A stretch of DNA of 64,000 nt from ASV31 sp965229765 (GCA_965229765.1 CBDDJT010000004.1:868001-932000); one strand, 5' to 3'. Positions 16,030-25,576 are shown, counted from the stretch's first letter. The notes: a model not told the origin generated them from the letters alone. Program-made: numbers and translations.

Positions 16030-17457
16030 CTAGTTGTCGGCGGCCTGAACCAGCGCGCCGTTCTCCCAGGTGCCACTGGCGACTTCGCCGCTGGCATAGC
16101 GGATCGTGCCTTCGCCCTGCCGCTTGCCGGTGGCGAACTCGCCTTCGTAGACGTCACCGTTGGCATAGGTCGCAACGCCTGTTCCGTCTATTTCCCCGCC
16201 TGACCACTGCCCCTCGTAGGTGAACCCGTCGGCCATGACGATACTGCCTACGCCCTCGCGCTGGCCATTTCGGAATTCCCCTTCATAAACAGTACCATCC
16301 GGGTAAGTGGCGGTGCCGCGCCCGTGGCGTTGGCCGTCCTCCCACTCGCCGTCATAGGTGTAGCCGTCGGAATAGGTCATCTTGCCGATGCCATGGTTCT
16401 TGGCGTTGCGGAACTGCCCTTCATAGACAAGCCCGTTTGCGTATTGCGCCACGCCTTCTCCCTCTATGACGCCGGCCTGCCACTGCCCCTCGTAGGAAGA
16501 CCCGTCGGGATAGACGATCTTGCCCTGTCCATCGGCCAGATCCTCGCGGAAATCGCCGGAATAGACCGAACCATCGGGGTAGGTGACGGTGCCGGTTCCC
16601 TCGATCCGGCCCGCGACCCATTCGCCCTGATAGACATAGCCGTCAATGCCGGTGAATGTGCCCTGCCCGTGGCGGCGGTCGTTCAGGAAATCGCCCTGGT
16701 AGGTGTCGCCGTTGGCATAGGTCACCTTGCCGGTGCCTTCACGCTCGCCCGCCACCAACTCACCTTCGTAGACGTCGCCATTCGGCTGGGTGAGTGTGCC
16801 GGTGCCATTGATCTGGCCGTCGGCCCACTGGCCGGTATAGACCAGCCCGTCAGGCAGCCGAAGCGTGCCCTGCCCCTGACGGACGCCTGCCACCAACGTG
16901 CCCTCGTAGATCGATCCGTCGGGATAGGTAATGCGGCCTTCGCCTTCCTTGACCCCGTTCAGCCAGGCGCCTTCGTAGACATAGCCCGTCGGCGTTTCCA
17001 TGCGCCCGGTGCCGTGGTGGCGGGCGTTCAGGAACTCTCCTTCATATACCACGCCATTGGCGTAGACGGCGACGCCCGATCCGTTGATCTTGCCGTCGCT
17101 CCAGTCTCCCTCATAGGTGCCGCCGTCGGCAAAGGTGATCTTGCCGAACCCCTCGGGCTTGCCCTTCTCAAATCGTCCCTCGTAGAGCGAACCGTTGGGA
17201 AAGCGTGCGGTGCCTTGGCCGCGAATCTCTCCATCCACCCATTCGCCGGTGTACTCATAGCCGTTGGGCAGCGTGTAGGTGCCGCGCCCGTCCTGCTTGC
17301 CGTCCTTGAAGGTGCCTTCGTAGACGCCGCCATCGTCGTATTGCTTTACGACGATTTCGCCTGTGTCCTGTGCCATCGCAGTGCCGGCGACGACGAGAAT
17401 CAGTGCTGCTGTCGCGGCCGCGCGCCTGCACCGGCCTGCCCGAATATGGTTCTGCAA
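16030..17457 (-). CDS. secreted MORN-repeat protein
   Basis: A 475-residue protein made almost entirely of about 19 MORN repeats of 23 residues (YEGxFxxGxxxGxGxxxxxDGxx), after a signal peptide ending TAMA near residue 29. I place the start at the TTG at 17457 because a strong GGGAGG lies 5 bases upstream and it puts the signal peptide exactly at the N-terminus; ATG codons at 17547 and 17571 would add over 30 residues of uncharged-poor, non-signal sequence. MORN arrays form flat beta-sheets that bind lipids or proteins; here a periplasmic or surface scaffold is inferred. Confidence 0.85.
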   Translation of the reverse strand: MQNHIRAGRCRRAAATAALILVVAGTAMAQDTGEIVVKQYDDGGVYEGTFKDGKQDGRGTYTLPNGYEYTGEWVDGEIRGQGTARFPNGSLYEGRFEKGKPEGFGKITFADGGTYEGDWSDGKINGSGVAVYANGVVYEGEFLNARHHGTGRMETPTGYVYEGAWLNGVKEGEGRITYPDGSIYEGTLVAGVRQGQGTLRLPDGLVYTGQWADGQINGTGTLTQPNGDVYEGELVAGEREGTGKVTYANGDTYQGDFLNDRRHGQGTFTGIDGYVYQGEWVAGRIEGTGTVTYPDGSVYSGDFREDLADGQGKIVYPDGSSYEGQWQAGVIEGEGVAQYANGLVYEGQFRNAKNHGIGKMTYSDGYTYDGEWEDGQRHGRGTATYPDGTVYEGEFRNGQREGVGSIVMADGFTYEGQWSGGEIDGTGVATYANGDVYEGEFATGKRQGEGTIRYASGEVASGTWENGALVQAADN

Positions 17458-17606
17458 GAAAGCCTCCCAGCCCGTCCGTAGCGCGTTTGATCGGATGCCT
17501 GTGGAGCCTAGTGGACCGGGGTTGGCCTTACAACGGTTTTTGGCCATGGCGGCTTTCCCTTGCCGGGCCATCTGGTAAGAAACCGCAACCCGAGAGAGAG
17601 GCGCCC

Positions 17607-19265
17607 ATGTCCGACAGGTTTAGACTGACGCTGGCACAGCTGAACCCCACGGTTGGCGCGATCGAGGAAAATGTCGCCACCGCCCGGCGCGCCTGGGCCG
17701 AAGCAAAGGCCGCGGGGGCCGACATGCTGGCGATGACCGAAATGTTCGTCATCGGATACCAGCCGCAGGATATTGTGAAAAAACCGGCCTTCACCGCCCA
17801 CGCGATGAGCGCGGTCGAGGCGCTTGCCGCCGAGTGCGCCGATGGCCCGGCGATCGGGATCGGCGCTCCGTTTCAGGACGGGCCGGACCTTTACAATGCC
17901 TACTGGATCCTTTCTGGCGGAAGGCTGCAGACGCGTGTCCTGAAGCACGAGTTGCCGAACTACACGGTCTTCGACGAAAAGCGCCTGTATCGTTCGGGCG
18001 AGGTGTCGGGACCCTACCGGATCGGCCCGCTGCGAATCGGGTCGCCGATCTGCGAGGATGCCTGGTTCTCGGATGTGTCCGAGACGCTGGCCGAGACCGG
18101 GGCTGAAATCCTGCTGGTGCCGAACGGATCGCCCTACTTCCGCGGCAAGTTCGACACGCGCATGGCGCATATGGTGGCGCGCACCGTCGAGACCGGGCTG
18201 CCGCTGGTCTACCTGAATATGGTCGGGGGTCAGGACGACCAGGTGTTCGATGGCGGGAGCTTCGTGCTGAATCCGCACGGAATGCTGGCTGCGAAGCTGC
18301 CCCTTTTCGACGAGGCGCTTGTGCACGTCGATTTCACCCGTACGGACAAGGGCTGGCGCGCCGAGACGGGCGAACGCGCGGTGTTTCCCGATCCGTGGGA
18401 ACAGGACTACCGCGTCATGGTGATGGCGCTGGGGGACTACATGCGCAAGGCTGGGTTTTCCAAGGCCGTGCTGGGCCTGTCCGGCGGTATCGACAGCGCG
18501 CTGGTGGCGACGATTGCCGCGGACGCGCTGGGCCCCGAGAACGTGCGCTGCGTGATGCTGCCGTCGGAATACACCTCGGACCATTCGCTGGAGGATGCCG
18601 CGTCCGTCGCCGACGCCCTGGGGTGCCGCCTTGATACCGTGCCAATCGGGGGACCGCGCGCGGCGGTGACGGATGCGCTGGCGCCGCTGTTCGAGGAAAC
18701 GTCCCCCGACGTGACCGAAGAAAACATCCAGTCCCGCCTGCGCGGCCTCTTGCTGATGGCCCTGTCCAACAAGTTCGGCGAGATGCTTTTGACCACGGGA
18801 AACAAGTCCGAGGTCGCGGTGGGCTATGCCACGATCTATGGCGACATGGCGGGCGGCTACAATCCGATCAAGGACCTGTACAAGACGCGCGTGTTCGAGA
18901 CCTGCCGCTGGCGCAACGCCAACCATAGACCCTGGATGAGGGCGCCCGAGGGCGTGGTGATTCCGCCGCGTGTGATCGACAAGCCCCCGTCGGCCGAACT
19001 GCGGGCAGAGCAAAAGGACGAGGACAGCCTTCCCCCATATCCGCTGCTGGACGCGATCCTCGAAGGGTTGATCGACCGCGAAGCTTCGGTCGCGGACCTT
19101 GTTGCGGAAGGCTATGACCGCGCCACGATCAAGCGGGTCGAACACCTTGTCTACATTTCGGAATACAAGCGGTTCCAGTCCGCGCCGGGTGCGCGCCTGA
19201 CCCAGCGCAGCTTCTGGCTGGACAGGCGCTATCCGATCGTCAACCGATGGCGTGATCCGGGCTGA
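17607..19265 (+). CDS. nadE: glutamine-dependent NAD+ synthetase
   Basis: A 552-residue two-domain enzyme for the last step of NAD synthesis, amidating deamido-NAD with ammonia from glutamine. The N-terminal nitrilase-like glutaminase has the Glu in MLAMTEMF, the Lys in VLKHELPNY and the Cys in PICEDAWF. The C-terminal synthetase has the ATP pyrophosphatase loop LSGGIDSALVATI near residue 290 and LLTTGNKSEVAVGY. Standard length. It is divergent from the MORN gene and ends 7 bases before the convergent PfkB gene. Confidence 0.96.
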   Translation: MSDRFRLTLAQLNPTVGAIEENVATARRAWAEAKAAGADMLAMTEMFVIGYQPQDIVKKPAFTAHAMSAVEALAAECADGPAIGIGAPFQDGPDLYNAYWILSGGRLQTRVLKHELPNYTVFDEKRLYRSGEVSGPYRIGPLRIGSPICEDAWFSDVSETLAETGAEILLVPNGSPYFRGKFDTRMAHMVARTVETGLPLVYLNMVGGQDDQVFDGGSFVLNPHGMLAAKLPLFDEALVHVDFTRTDKGWRAETGERAVFPDPWEQDYRVMVMALGDYMRKAGFSKAVLGLSGGIDSALVATIAADALGPENVRCVMLPSEYTSDHSLEDAASVADALGCRLDTVPIGGPRAAVTDALAPLFEETSPDVTEENIQSRLRGLLLMALSNKFGEMLLTTGNKSEVAVGYATIYGDMAGGYNPIKDLYKTRVFETCRWRNANHRPWMRAPEGVVIPPRVIDKPPSAELRAEQKDEDSLPPYPLLDAILEGLIDREASVADLVAEGYDRATIKRVEHLVYISEYKRFQSAPGARLTQRSFWLDRRYPIVNRWRDPG

Positions 19266-19272
19266 CGCGGCC

Positions 19273-20223
19273 TCAGATCGGGATCACCTTGCACTGCTCG
19301 AAGAGCTGTTTCGTCAGGACCGGGTCGCACAGCCGTGTCGCCTCGGAGGCGACGGCGGCAGAGGCGGCCGAGACCCCGGCGCGCAGCGCGTCGGGCAGGC
19401 CTTCGCCGCGTGCGCACCACAGGGTGAACGCCCCGACAAAGCTGTCGCCGGCGCCCACCTTGCTGATCACCTCGACCGGGGTGCCAAGTGCGTGCCACGC
19501 GCCTTCGGCATTTGCGAGGATCGAGCCGTCGGCGCCGCGCGCGACGATGATGTTGTGCGCCACGCCCCTGTCGACCAGTTCACGCGCGAAAGCGGCGCTG
19601 TCGGCGCGTTCGGGCAGGGGACGTCCTGCAAGTTCTTCGGCCTCTGCTCCGTCCATGCGCAGGACGTAAAGCGCCTCGTGCGGTGCGCTGAGCAGGTTGT
19701 GCAGCGCCGGGCCCGAGGTATCTACGATCAACCGGGCACCGCGGCCCGCTACGTGATCGGCAAGAATCGACGGAAATTCCTTTGCGACGCCTGGCGGCTG
19801 GCTGCCGGAGAGAACCACGAACGTGCCATCCCCCGCGGCCTGGTCGATCGAGTTCAGGCCGCGCTGGACATCGGCATCGGTCCAGCTGGGCCCGGGCATG
19901 ACAAAGCGGAACTGTTCCATCGTCGCGCGGTCGGTGACGGACATGGACTGGCGCGTTTCGCCCGGCCCCTGGAAGGCCACGGTGGGCACGCCTTCCAGCG
20001 CCAGAAGCTGCAGCAGGTGCGCCCCGGTGGACCCACCGATGGCCACCAAGGCCGTCGCTTGTCCGTCCAGCTTGCGGATGGCGCGGGCCACGTTGATCCC
20101 CCCGCCGCCGGGGTCGATATGGGGATCGCTGCAACGCAGCTTGTGATCGGGAAACACGCGGTCTGCCGAGGTGGCATAGTCCACGGTCGGGTTCAGCGTA
20201 ATGGTCAGGATATCGGTGCGCAT
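19273..20223 (-). CDS. PfkB-family hexose phosphate kinase (1-phosphofructokinase type)
   Basis: A 316-residue sugar kinase of the 1-phosphofructokinase/6-phosphofructokinase-2 subgroup: N-terminal ITLNPTVDYA, glycine-rich DPGGGGINVARAI, and the C-terminal anion-hole motif SKVGAGDSFVGAF with the catalytic Asp. Expected to phosphorylate fructose-1-P, fructose-6-P or tagatose-6-P. No PTS genes are adjacent, which argues for a 6-phosphofructokinase-2-like role, but the substrate is open. Confidence 0.87.
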   Translation of the reverse strand: MRTDILTITLNPTVDYATSADRVFPDHKLRCSDPHIDPGGGGINVARAIRKLDGQATALVAIGGSTGAHLLQLLALEGVPTVAFQGPGETRQSMSVTDRATMEQFRFVMPGPSWTDADVQRGLNSIDQAAGDGTFVVLSGSQPPGVAKEFPSILADHVAGRGARLIVDTSGPALHNLLSAPHEALYVLRMDGAEAEELAGRPLPERADSAAFARELVDRGVAHNIIVARGADGSILANAEGAWHALGTPVEVISKVGAGDSFVGAFTLWCARGEGLPDALRAGVSAASAAVASEATRLCDPVLTKQLFEQCKVIPI

Positions 20224-20344
20224 CTGGACTTCCCCTGTCCGCGTCTCAAAGTCGGACGCTCGCCTGCGTTCTGCGATGTTAGCGCGAACGGTTCAACAGG
20301 GAAAGGCCTGTGAGACGTCGATTGGCGCCCCCCCGCAGCAGGTG

Positions 20345-20563
20345 TCAGAGCATCATCTGATAGGTCGCCGGCACAAATCGGAAGCCGCCCTCACCACGGT
20401 TCTAGACATGGCCCACGGCCGGGAAGGGCATGGGGTACCCGATCAGCGGCATACGATCTGCGGCCACCATCCCCAGCACGCGTTTCCGGGAGGCTGCCGC
20501 GGCGGCCTTGTCCATGTCGAAGCTTGGCCCCCCAAGGCCAAAGCTGTTCTGTGGCGCGTTCAT
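20345..20563 (-). pseudogene. remnant of MBL-fold metallo-hydrolase gene
   Basis: The minus strand encodes the C-terminal part of a metallo-beta-lactamase-fold hydrolase: FDMDKAAAAASRKRVLGM, then RMPLIGYPMPFPAVGHV, then an in-frame TAG (20402-20404), then GEGGFRFVPATYQMML and TGA. The end matches the usual C-terminus of this family (GYHMPFPxxGxV then FRYVPxxYQ), so the TAG is internal. The N-terminal zinc-binding domain (HxHxDH) is missing, because the frame upstream of 20563 no longer resembles the family. A 5'-deleted, stop-containing remnant. Confidence 0.75.
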
Positions 20564-20633
20564 GGGCCTTTGTCTTGCTTGTGATACCTGCAAGGGTGCC
20601 GTGCGCTGGGTCCACCGGCGCCGCAAGTGTGGA

Positions 20634-21041
20634 TCATTCCCACCAGCGATCAATGACGGCGATATCGTCGTCGGACCAGCCAAAATGGTGCGCGAATTCG
20701 TGCACGACGACATGCGCGACGAGACGGCCAAGCGCGACGTCACCACGTGTCGCCCATTCATCGAGGATCGGGCGGCGAAAGATCCACACCGTGTCCGGTG
20801 ACAACGGCTGGTCGGCAACCGATTTCTCGGTGACGGGAATCCCGTCGTAGAGCCCGGTCAGTTCGAACGCATCGGCGATTTCCATCTCGTCGAGGAGATG
20901 GTCGGGCGCAAAATCCTCGATCCTCAGGGCGACGGCCCGCGCGGCCTGTGCAAAGGGTTCGGGAAGCGCGTCGCGTGCCGCTTCTGCCATCGCCTCGAAG
21001 GCGGCAAGGTCGGGCGCTGTCCAGTCTGCGGCGTCGCTCAT
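20634..21041 (-). CDS. minimal zinc metallopeptidase-like protein (DUF1025 type)
   Basis: A 135-residue cytosolic protein of the minimal zincin family: the C-terminal VHEFAHHFGWSDDDI contains HExxH, and the middle shows ELTGLYDGIPVTEKS typical of this group. Starting at MSDAADW (21041) gives the usual length; in-frame ATGs at 21050 and 21092 exist. Biological substrate unknown. It is divergent from the DUF1801 gene at 21118. Confidence 0.82.
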   Translation of the reverse strand: MSDAADWTAPDLAAFEAMAEAARDALPEPFAQAARAVALRIEDFAPDHLLDEMEIADAFELTGLYDGIPVTEKSVADQPLSPDTVWIFRRPILDEWATRGDVALGRLVAHVVVHEFAHHFGWSDDDIAVIDRWWE

Positions 21042-21117
21042 GGGGCGCATATGAACCGGAAGCGGGGCATGGGGAAAGGGTGTTTGGCGCATCCGGGGAG
21101 TTTGCTATGCTTCGGCC

Positions 21118-21546
21118 ATGTCCGCGAACAAGACGCAGCCCACCGATCAAGCGGTAGAGGCGTTCCTTGCGACGGTGGAGCCTGCGCGACGCCGCGACGA
21201 GGGGCATCGGCTTGACGCCCTGTTCCGGCGCGTGACGGGATTCCGACCGGTCATGTGGGGGCGCTCCATGGTGGGATACGGGCGCTATGACTACCGCTAC
21301 AAAAGCGGGCATGAGGGTTCCTTCCTTGCCACTGGCTTTTCGCCGCGCAAGGCCAAGCTGTCTGTTTACATCTTGCCGGGCTATTCCGACTTCGGGGATA
21401 TCCTGTCCCGGCTGGGCAAGCACACGCACGGCAAGTCGTGCCTCTACTTCAACAAGCTCGACGACGTGGACGAAGCGGTTCTTGCCGAGCTTATCGCAGC
21501 GGGACTTGCCGGGTTGGCGCGGCATTGGCCCATCCACGACGAGTAG
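21118..21546 (+). CDS. DUF1801 domain protein
   Basis: A 142-residue protein of the DUF1801/YdhG-like family with the family pattern PVMWGRSMVGYGRYDYRYKSG and FSPRKAKLSVYILPG. This fold is usually a single small domain with unknown biochemical role. It lies between a metallopeptidase gene (divergent) and a MATE transporter gene (convergent, 6 bases apart). Confidence 0.82.
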   Translation: MSANKTQPTDQAVEAFLATVEPARRRDEGHRLDALFRRVTGFRPVMWGRSMVGYGRYDYRYKSGHEGSFLATGFSPRKAKLSVYILPGYSDFGDILSRLGKHTHGKSCLYFNKLDDVDEAVLAELIAAGLAGLARHWPIHDE

Positions 21547-21552
21547 ATTGTC

Positions 21553-22941
21553 TTAGCGTCGCAGGTGAAACAGCGCCATCAGCCGTGCCTGGCGCGAGAA
21601 CGGTTCGCGATCAGGCTTGGCCTTGCTGTCGGACATGACCCGCAGGGCGAGAATCCAGGCGATCGCAGCAAAAATTGTACCGCCAAGGGCCTGACCGATC
21701 AGGACGCCCGGCGCACCGAAGAGCCAGGCGCAAAGCATCACAGGCGGTATGGTGCCAAGTGTGTGACGCCCCCAGTTGATCCACGTGGAATAAAGCGGAT
21801 GGCCAAGGTTGTTGAATGCGGCGTTCGCCACAAAGATCACGCCGTTGAAGAAGAACGCCAGCGCCAGCGGACCGCAGAACAGCATCACGAGCGTCAATGT
21901 CAGGCCTTCGGCGGAGAACAGCGCGGCGATGGGCGCGCGCAACAGAAAGAGCACAGCCGAGATCGCGACCACCACGACCGCCGTGAACAACATGCCTTCG
22001 CGGAAAGCCGCCCGTACGCGGTCATGCTGTCCCGCGCCGAAGTTCTGACCGATGATTGGGCCGATCGCCCCCGACAGCGCAAACACCACCCCGAAGGCCA
22101 ATGGCGTCAGGCGCCCGACAATCGCCGTGCCAGCCACCGCCTCGGCCCCATAGCCGGCCATGGCGCGTGTGACATAGGCCTGGCCCACGGGTGTGGCCAA
22201 TTGGGTCAGGATCGCGGGCGCCGCAATTGTCAGGACTGGCGCCAGGTCCTGGGCCAGACCCCTGGCCGAAGGCAGGGTGAAGCCGCCATGATGGCGCAGC
22301 ACCGGCAAAAGCGCGGTCGCCGCGATCGCCACGCGTGCCGCCACGCTTGCCACCGCGGCCCCCGTAAGCTCAAGGTCCAACCCGAAGATCAGGATCGGGT
22401 CTAGAACCGCATTGACCAACCCGCCGTAGATCGTTGCCATCATCGCGCGCCGGGCATCGCCATGGGCGCGCAGGATCGCGCCGCCGACCATTCCGACCAT
22501 CAGCAGAGGCAGGGTCGGCACGATGATTGCAAGGTACTCGACGGCAAAGTCCTTGGTCTCGCCGGTCGCACCGACAAGGCCGACAATGTCCTCTAGCCGG
22601 AACCAGACCAGCGCCGCAAAGGCGGCCCCGAAGACCAGCCCGTAAAGCAACGCGTTGGTCGCCCTGCGCCGCGCGAGATCGGTGTCGCCGGCGCCAATGG
22701 CGCGGGCAACCAGTGCGCCGGCGGCAATTGCCATGCCGATCCCGAAAGAGGTGGTGAAGAACAGGATCGCGCCGGCATAGCCCACTGCCGCCGCAAGCGC
22801 CTCTTTCCCCAGCATCGCGATGAAGATCATGTCGACGAAGTCGACCATGAAGATCGCCATCAAGCCGACAGATGACGTCAGTGACATCACGGTGATATGC
22901 CGAAACAGGCTGCCTTCGAGAAACTTGGCCTGTTCCGACAT
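21553..22941 (-). CDS. MATE-family multidrug/cation antiporter
   Basis: A 462-residue membrane protein with about twelve hydrophobic segments in two repeats (helices begin near residues 15 and 245). It has the MATE features: an acidic residue in the first helix region (MVDFVDMIF), VLDPILIFGLDLELTGAA near residue 190 and GPIIGQNFGAGQ at the start of the second half. Expected to export cationic compounds using a Na+ or H+ gradient. It lies 12 bases after gltX on the same strand. Confidence 0.92.
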   Translation of the reverse strand: MSEQAKFLEGSLFRHITVMSLTSSVGLMAIFMVDFVDMIFIAMLGKEALAAAVGYAGAILFFTTSFGIGMAIAAGALVARAIGAGDTDLARRRATNALLYGLVFGAAFAALVWFRLEDIVGLVGATGETKDFAVEYLAIIVPTLPLLMVGMVGGAILRAHGDARRAMMATIYGGLVNAVLDPILIFGLDLELTGAAVASVAARVAIAATALLPVLRHHGGFTLPSARGLAQDLAPVLTIAAPAILTQLATPVGQAYVTRAMAGYGAEAVAGTAIVGRLTPLAFGVVFALSGAIGPIIGQNFGAGQHDRVRAAFREGMLFTAVVVVAISAVLFLLRAPIAALFSAEGLTLTLVMLFCGPLALAFFFNGVIFVANAAFNNLGHPLYSTWINWGRHTLGTIPPVMLCAWLFGAPGVLIGQALGGTIFAAIAWILALRVMSDSKAKPDREPFSRQARLMALFHLRR

Positions 22942-22953
22942 CGCCGTCTCTAC

Positions 22954-24273
22954 CTACAGTCGCGGCGGGTTTTGCATCAGAGGCATCATATCGGCCATTT
23001 CCGGCCCGCGCGGTTGGCCCGTGACGGCCAGTCTTAGCGGCATGAAGAGTTGCTTGCCCTTGCGCCCGGTGGCGTCCTTCACGGCCGAGGTCCAGCTGCC
23101 CCATGTCGTATCATCATAGGGAAACGCGGGCAGCAGGCCAAACGCCTGAGCAACGAACTCGCTGTCCTCGTCCGCCACCACGGCCTGCACACCATCGCGG
23201 AAAAGCGTCCACCACCCGGCCATGTCGTCGCGCACGGTGATGTTCTCGCGCACGACCTCCCAGAAGCGGGGCGCGATCCCGGCGGGCACGCCCAGTGCCG
23301 CGATTTCGTCCTGCACGTCCTCGAATGGCAAGCCGTGCAGGTGCCGTGCCGTCAATGGATAGAGATCCGCCTCGTCGAACTTGGTCGGGGCCGCGCCGAA
23401 GCGGGTGATGTCGAAGCCCTCGATCAGCTCGTCCAGTGAACCGCGAAGCTCGACCGGATCGGCAGAGCCCAGCCGCGCCATCAGCGACAGGAGCGCCATC
23501 GGCTCTACCCCCCGTGCGCGCAGGTCGCGCAGTGAAAGCGTGCCAAGGCGCTTGGACAGCGCCTCGCCCTGGGCGCCGGTCAGAAGCGAGTGATGCGCAA
23601 AAGCGGGCGGCGTGCCGCCAAGCGCCTGCATGATCTGGATCTGCGTTGCCGTGTTCGTCACGTGGTCAGAGCCCCGCACGACATGGGTAACGCCCATCTC
23701 GGTGTCGTCGACGACCGACGCCAGTGTATAGAGAACCTGCCCGTCGCCCCGGATCAGCACCGGGTCGGACACGCTGGCGGCGTCGATCGACTGGGGGCCG
23801 AGAATCAGGTCGTCCCATTCGATCCGCTCATGGTCGAGCAGAAAGCGCCAGTGGCCGGGGCGTTCAGCGCGAAGCGCGTCGCGGTCGGCCTCGGACAGCT
23901 TCAGCGCCGAACGGTCGTAGACCGGCGGCTTGCCCATGTTGAGTTGCTTCTTGCGCTTAAGGTCCAGTTCGGTGGGCGTCTCGAAGCATTCGTAGAACCG
24001 CCCGGCGCCGCGCAGGGCGTCAGCCGCGGCGGCATAGCGGTCCAGCCGGTCGGACTGGCGTTCGACCCTGTCCCATGTCAGGCCAAGCCATTCCAGGTCT
24101 TCCTGAATGGCGTCCGCGTATTCCTGCCTTGACCGCTCCGGATCGGTGTCGTCCAGCCGCAGGATGAAGGTGCCCCCGGCCTTGCGCGCGATCAGGTAGT
24201 TGAACAGCGCCGTGCGCAGGTTGCCGACATGCAGGTAGCCGGTGGGGGAAGGAGCAAAGCGGGTGACGGTCAT
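22954..24273 (-). CDS. gltX: glutamyl-tRNA synthetase (short paralogue)
   Basis: A 439-residue class I synthetase that charges tRNA-Glu. The HIGH-type motif is FAPSPTGYLHVGNLRTALFN at the N-terminus and the KMSKS-type motif is ALSKRLGTLSL near residue 240. At about 440 residues it is shorter than the main 465-470-residue enzyme; related bacteria often carry two GltX proteins, so this may be the second one. The C-terminal anticodon-binding domain is present. Confidence 0.92.
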   Translation of the reverse strand: MTVTRFAPSPTGYLHVGNLRTALFNYLIARKAGGTFILRLDDTDPERSRQEYADAIQEDLEWLGLTWDRVERQSDRLDRYAAAADALRGAGRFYECFETPTELDLKRKKQLNMGKPPVYDRSALKLSEADRDALRAERPGHWRFLLDHERIEWDDLILGPQSIDAASVSDPVLIRGDGQVLYTLASVVDDTEMGVTHVVRGSDHVTNTATQIQIMQALGGTPPAFAHHSLLTGAQGEALSKRLGTLSLRDLRARGVEPMALLSLMARLGSADPVELRGSLDELIEGFDITRFGAAPTKFDEADLYPLTARHLHGLPFEDVQDEIAALGVPAGIAPRFWEVVRENITVRDDMAGWWTLFRDGVQAVVADEDSEFVAQAFGLLPAFPYDDTTWGSWTSAVKDATGRKGKQLFMPLRLAVTGQPRGPEMADMMPLMQNPPRL

Positions 24274-24351
24274 GATGGCCTCCAGGTCGCCGGGTGCATT
24301 CCACAGCCCGGCGGCTTTGTCCAGAAAGCTGCGAAGCCCACGCCCCGGGGA

Positions 24352-24921
24352 TCAGCCCTGATCGCCCTTGGGGCCGTCACCCTTGGCGGGACCGCCCCCG
24401 CCCCAACTGCCCATCTTGGCGCCGTCCTTGCCCGACTTGGGCTCTGCCTTCGGCTTGGCGCGCGGTTCGGTGGTTTCAGTCTCGTCCCGCCGCCGGGTCG
24501 TCTGGAAGCTGCGCGTCGTCTCGTCTCCGCACTTGGCACATGTGTAGGTTTCCAGCACGTCAAGCGCATCTTCGGTCCAGCGGGTGACCTTGGTGGACCC
24601 GTCCTCCTGTTCCTCGCGCTCTTCCTTGGGGTTGCTTGCGGTCACCGTCTCTTGCCGGTCGGTGCGCGACCGGCTGAAGGCTGCGCCGCAGGCCGCGCAT
24701 TTGGCCGCCTTGGCGCCAGAGTTGAAGCTGGCGCGGAACGCCAGAACGCCCACCGCTACGGCAGCGACGATGGCCCCCCCGTAGCGAACCGCCGATCCCT
24801 GGCTACCCAGCAGCCAAAGCGCCAGAAGCCCGACTACGGCGCCCGCGATGACGCCCCAGACCTTTGCACTCTTCTGGATCGAGGCCTTCTTCGATTGCTG
24901 ATCTTCATTCAGGTTCGTCAT
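24352..24921 (-). CDS. membrane protein with zinc-ribbon-like cysteines, unknown
   Basis: A 189-residue protein I do not recognise. A short basic N-terminus is followed by two hydrophobic segments (about residues 21-41 and 46-64), then CAACGAAF near residue 75 and CAKCGDE near residue 131, a split pair of CxxC motifs that could bind zinc. The region between is acidic, and the tail is a low-complexity Lys/Gly/Pro stretch. It follows gltX on the same strand's far side with 78 bases between. Likely a small inner-membrane protein; no function is proposed. Confidence 0.6.
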   Translation of the reverse strand: MTNLNEDQQSKKASIQKSAKVWGVIAGAVVGLLALWLLGSQGSAVRYGGAIVAAVAVGVLAFRASFNSGAKAAKCAACGAAFSRSRTDRQETVTASNPKEEREEQEDGSTKVTRWTEDALDVLETYTCAKCGDETTRSFQTTRRRDETETTEPRAKPKAEPKSGKDGAKMGSWGGGGPAKGDGPKGDQG

Positions 24922-25006
24922 CGCCGTCCCTCCCTGGCAAGGCCAAAGCCTAGGGCCCAGGCACCAGGCCGGTCAATCGGGATGCGCCGCCGCGGTGCGG
25001 GACTGT

Positions 25007-25576
25007 TCAAATCCCCTGCGTCACGCGTGCGCCTATTTCGTGCAGCCAGTCATCGACGAGCGTGCGTTCCCCGGCGCTCAGACGCTGATGGCGTGGATAG
25101 ATCGGATCGCGCCGATCATCGAGGATCGGGGCATCCCAGCCGACGGTCGTTTCAAAGAAATGCGCTGCGCCGCTTTCGCCGAATTCGCGCAGATAGCCCT
25201 GCACAACGGTGTCAAGATAGCTTAGCAGCACGGGGTGGGTTTCGTCCGGACGGCCGTGTTTGCCATCCGGGATGGCATAGACCTGGATCGCCACCGTGCG
25301 CGGAACGGCATGGCGCGTGATGTCCGTCACGTGGTTGCGGTCGTACGCGTGTTCGCGGGCATCAAGCGCAGTCCAGTCATTTCCCGGCACGGCGGCGATC
25401 AGCCCGTCGATCTCGATCCCGTCCGCCGGCTCGGCGGTCAGAAAGGCCACGGGGCGCAGCGCGGTGTGCCGCCACACACGCCGCCAGCCGGTCAGGCGGG
25501 CCGTGTAGGCCTCGGCGAAATCGTGGGTCGCCCGGTTCACGAGCGATCCGTAGCCAAAAAAGAACGGGTCTGCCAT
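25007..25576 (-). CDS. gamma-glutamylcyclotransferase-like (ChaC/AIG2 fold)
   Basis: A 189-residue protein beginning MADPFFFGYGSLVNR, where FGYGSL is the substrate-binding signature of the gamma-glutamylcyclotransferase fold. A Glu in the AREHAYDRN region could serve as the catalytic acid. This family releases 5-oxoproline from gamma-glutamyl peptides or glutathione. It is divergent from the glycine riboswitch and gcv operon, and the two may share the gap for promoters. Confidence 0.75.
   Translation of the reverse strand: MADPFFFGYGSLVNRATHDFAEAYTARLTGWRRVWRHTALRPVAFLTAEPADGIEIDGLIAAVPGNDWTALDAREHAYDRNHVTDITRHAVPRTVAIQVYAIPDGKHGRPDETHPVLLSYLDTVVQGYLREFGESGAAHFFETTVGWDAPILDDRRDPIYPRHQRLSAGERTLVDDWLHEIGARVTQGI

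Noticed and set aside
16030..17457. Long open frames on the plus strand across the MORN gene
   Set aside because: They reflect the periodic codon pattern of the 23-residue repeats; no ribosome site or signal supports them.
20402..20818. A 138-residue minus-strand protein covering the metallo-hydrolase remnant
   Set aside because: Only its last 53 residues match a family and it overlaps the metallopeptidase gene in another frame.
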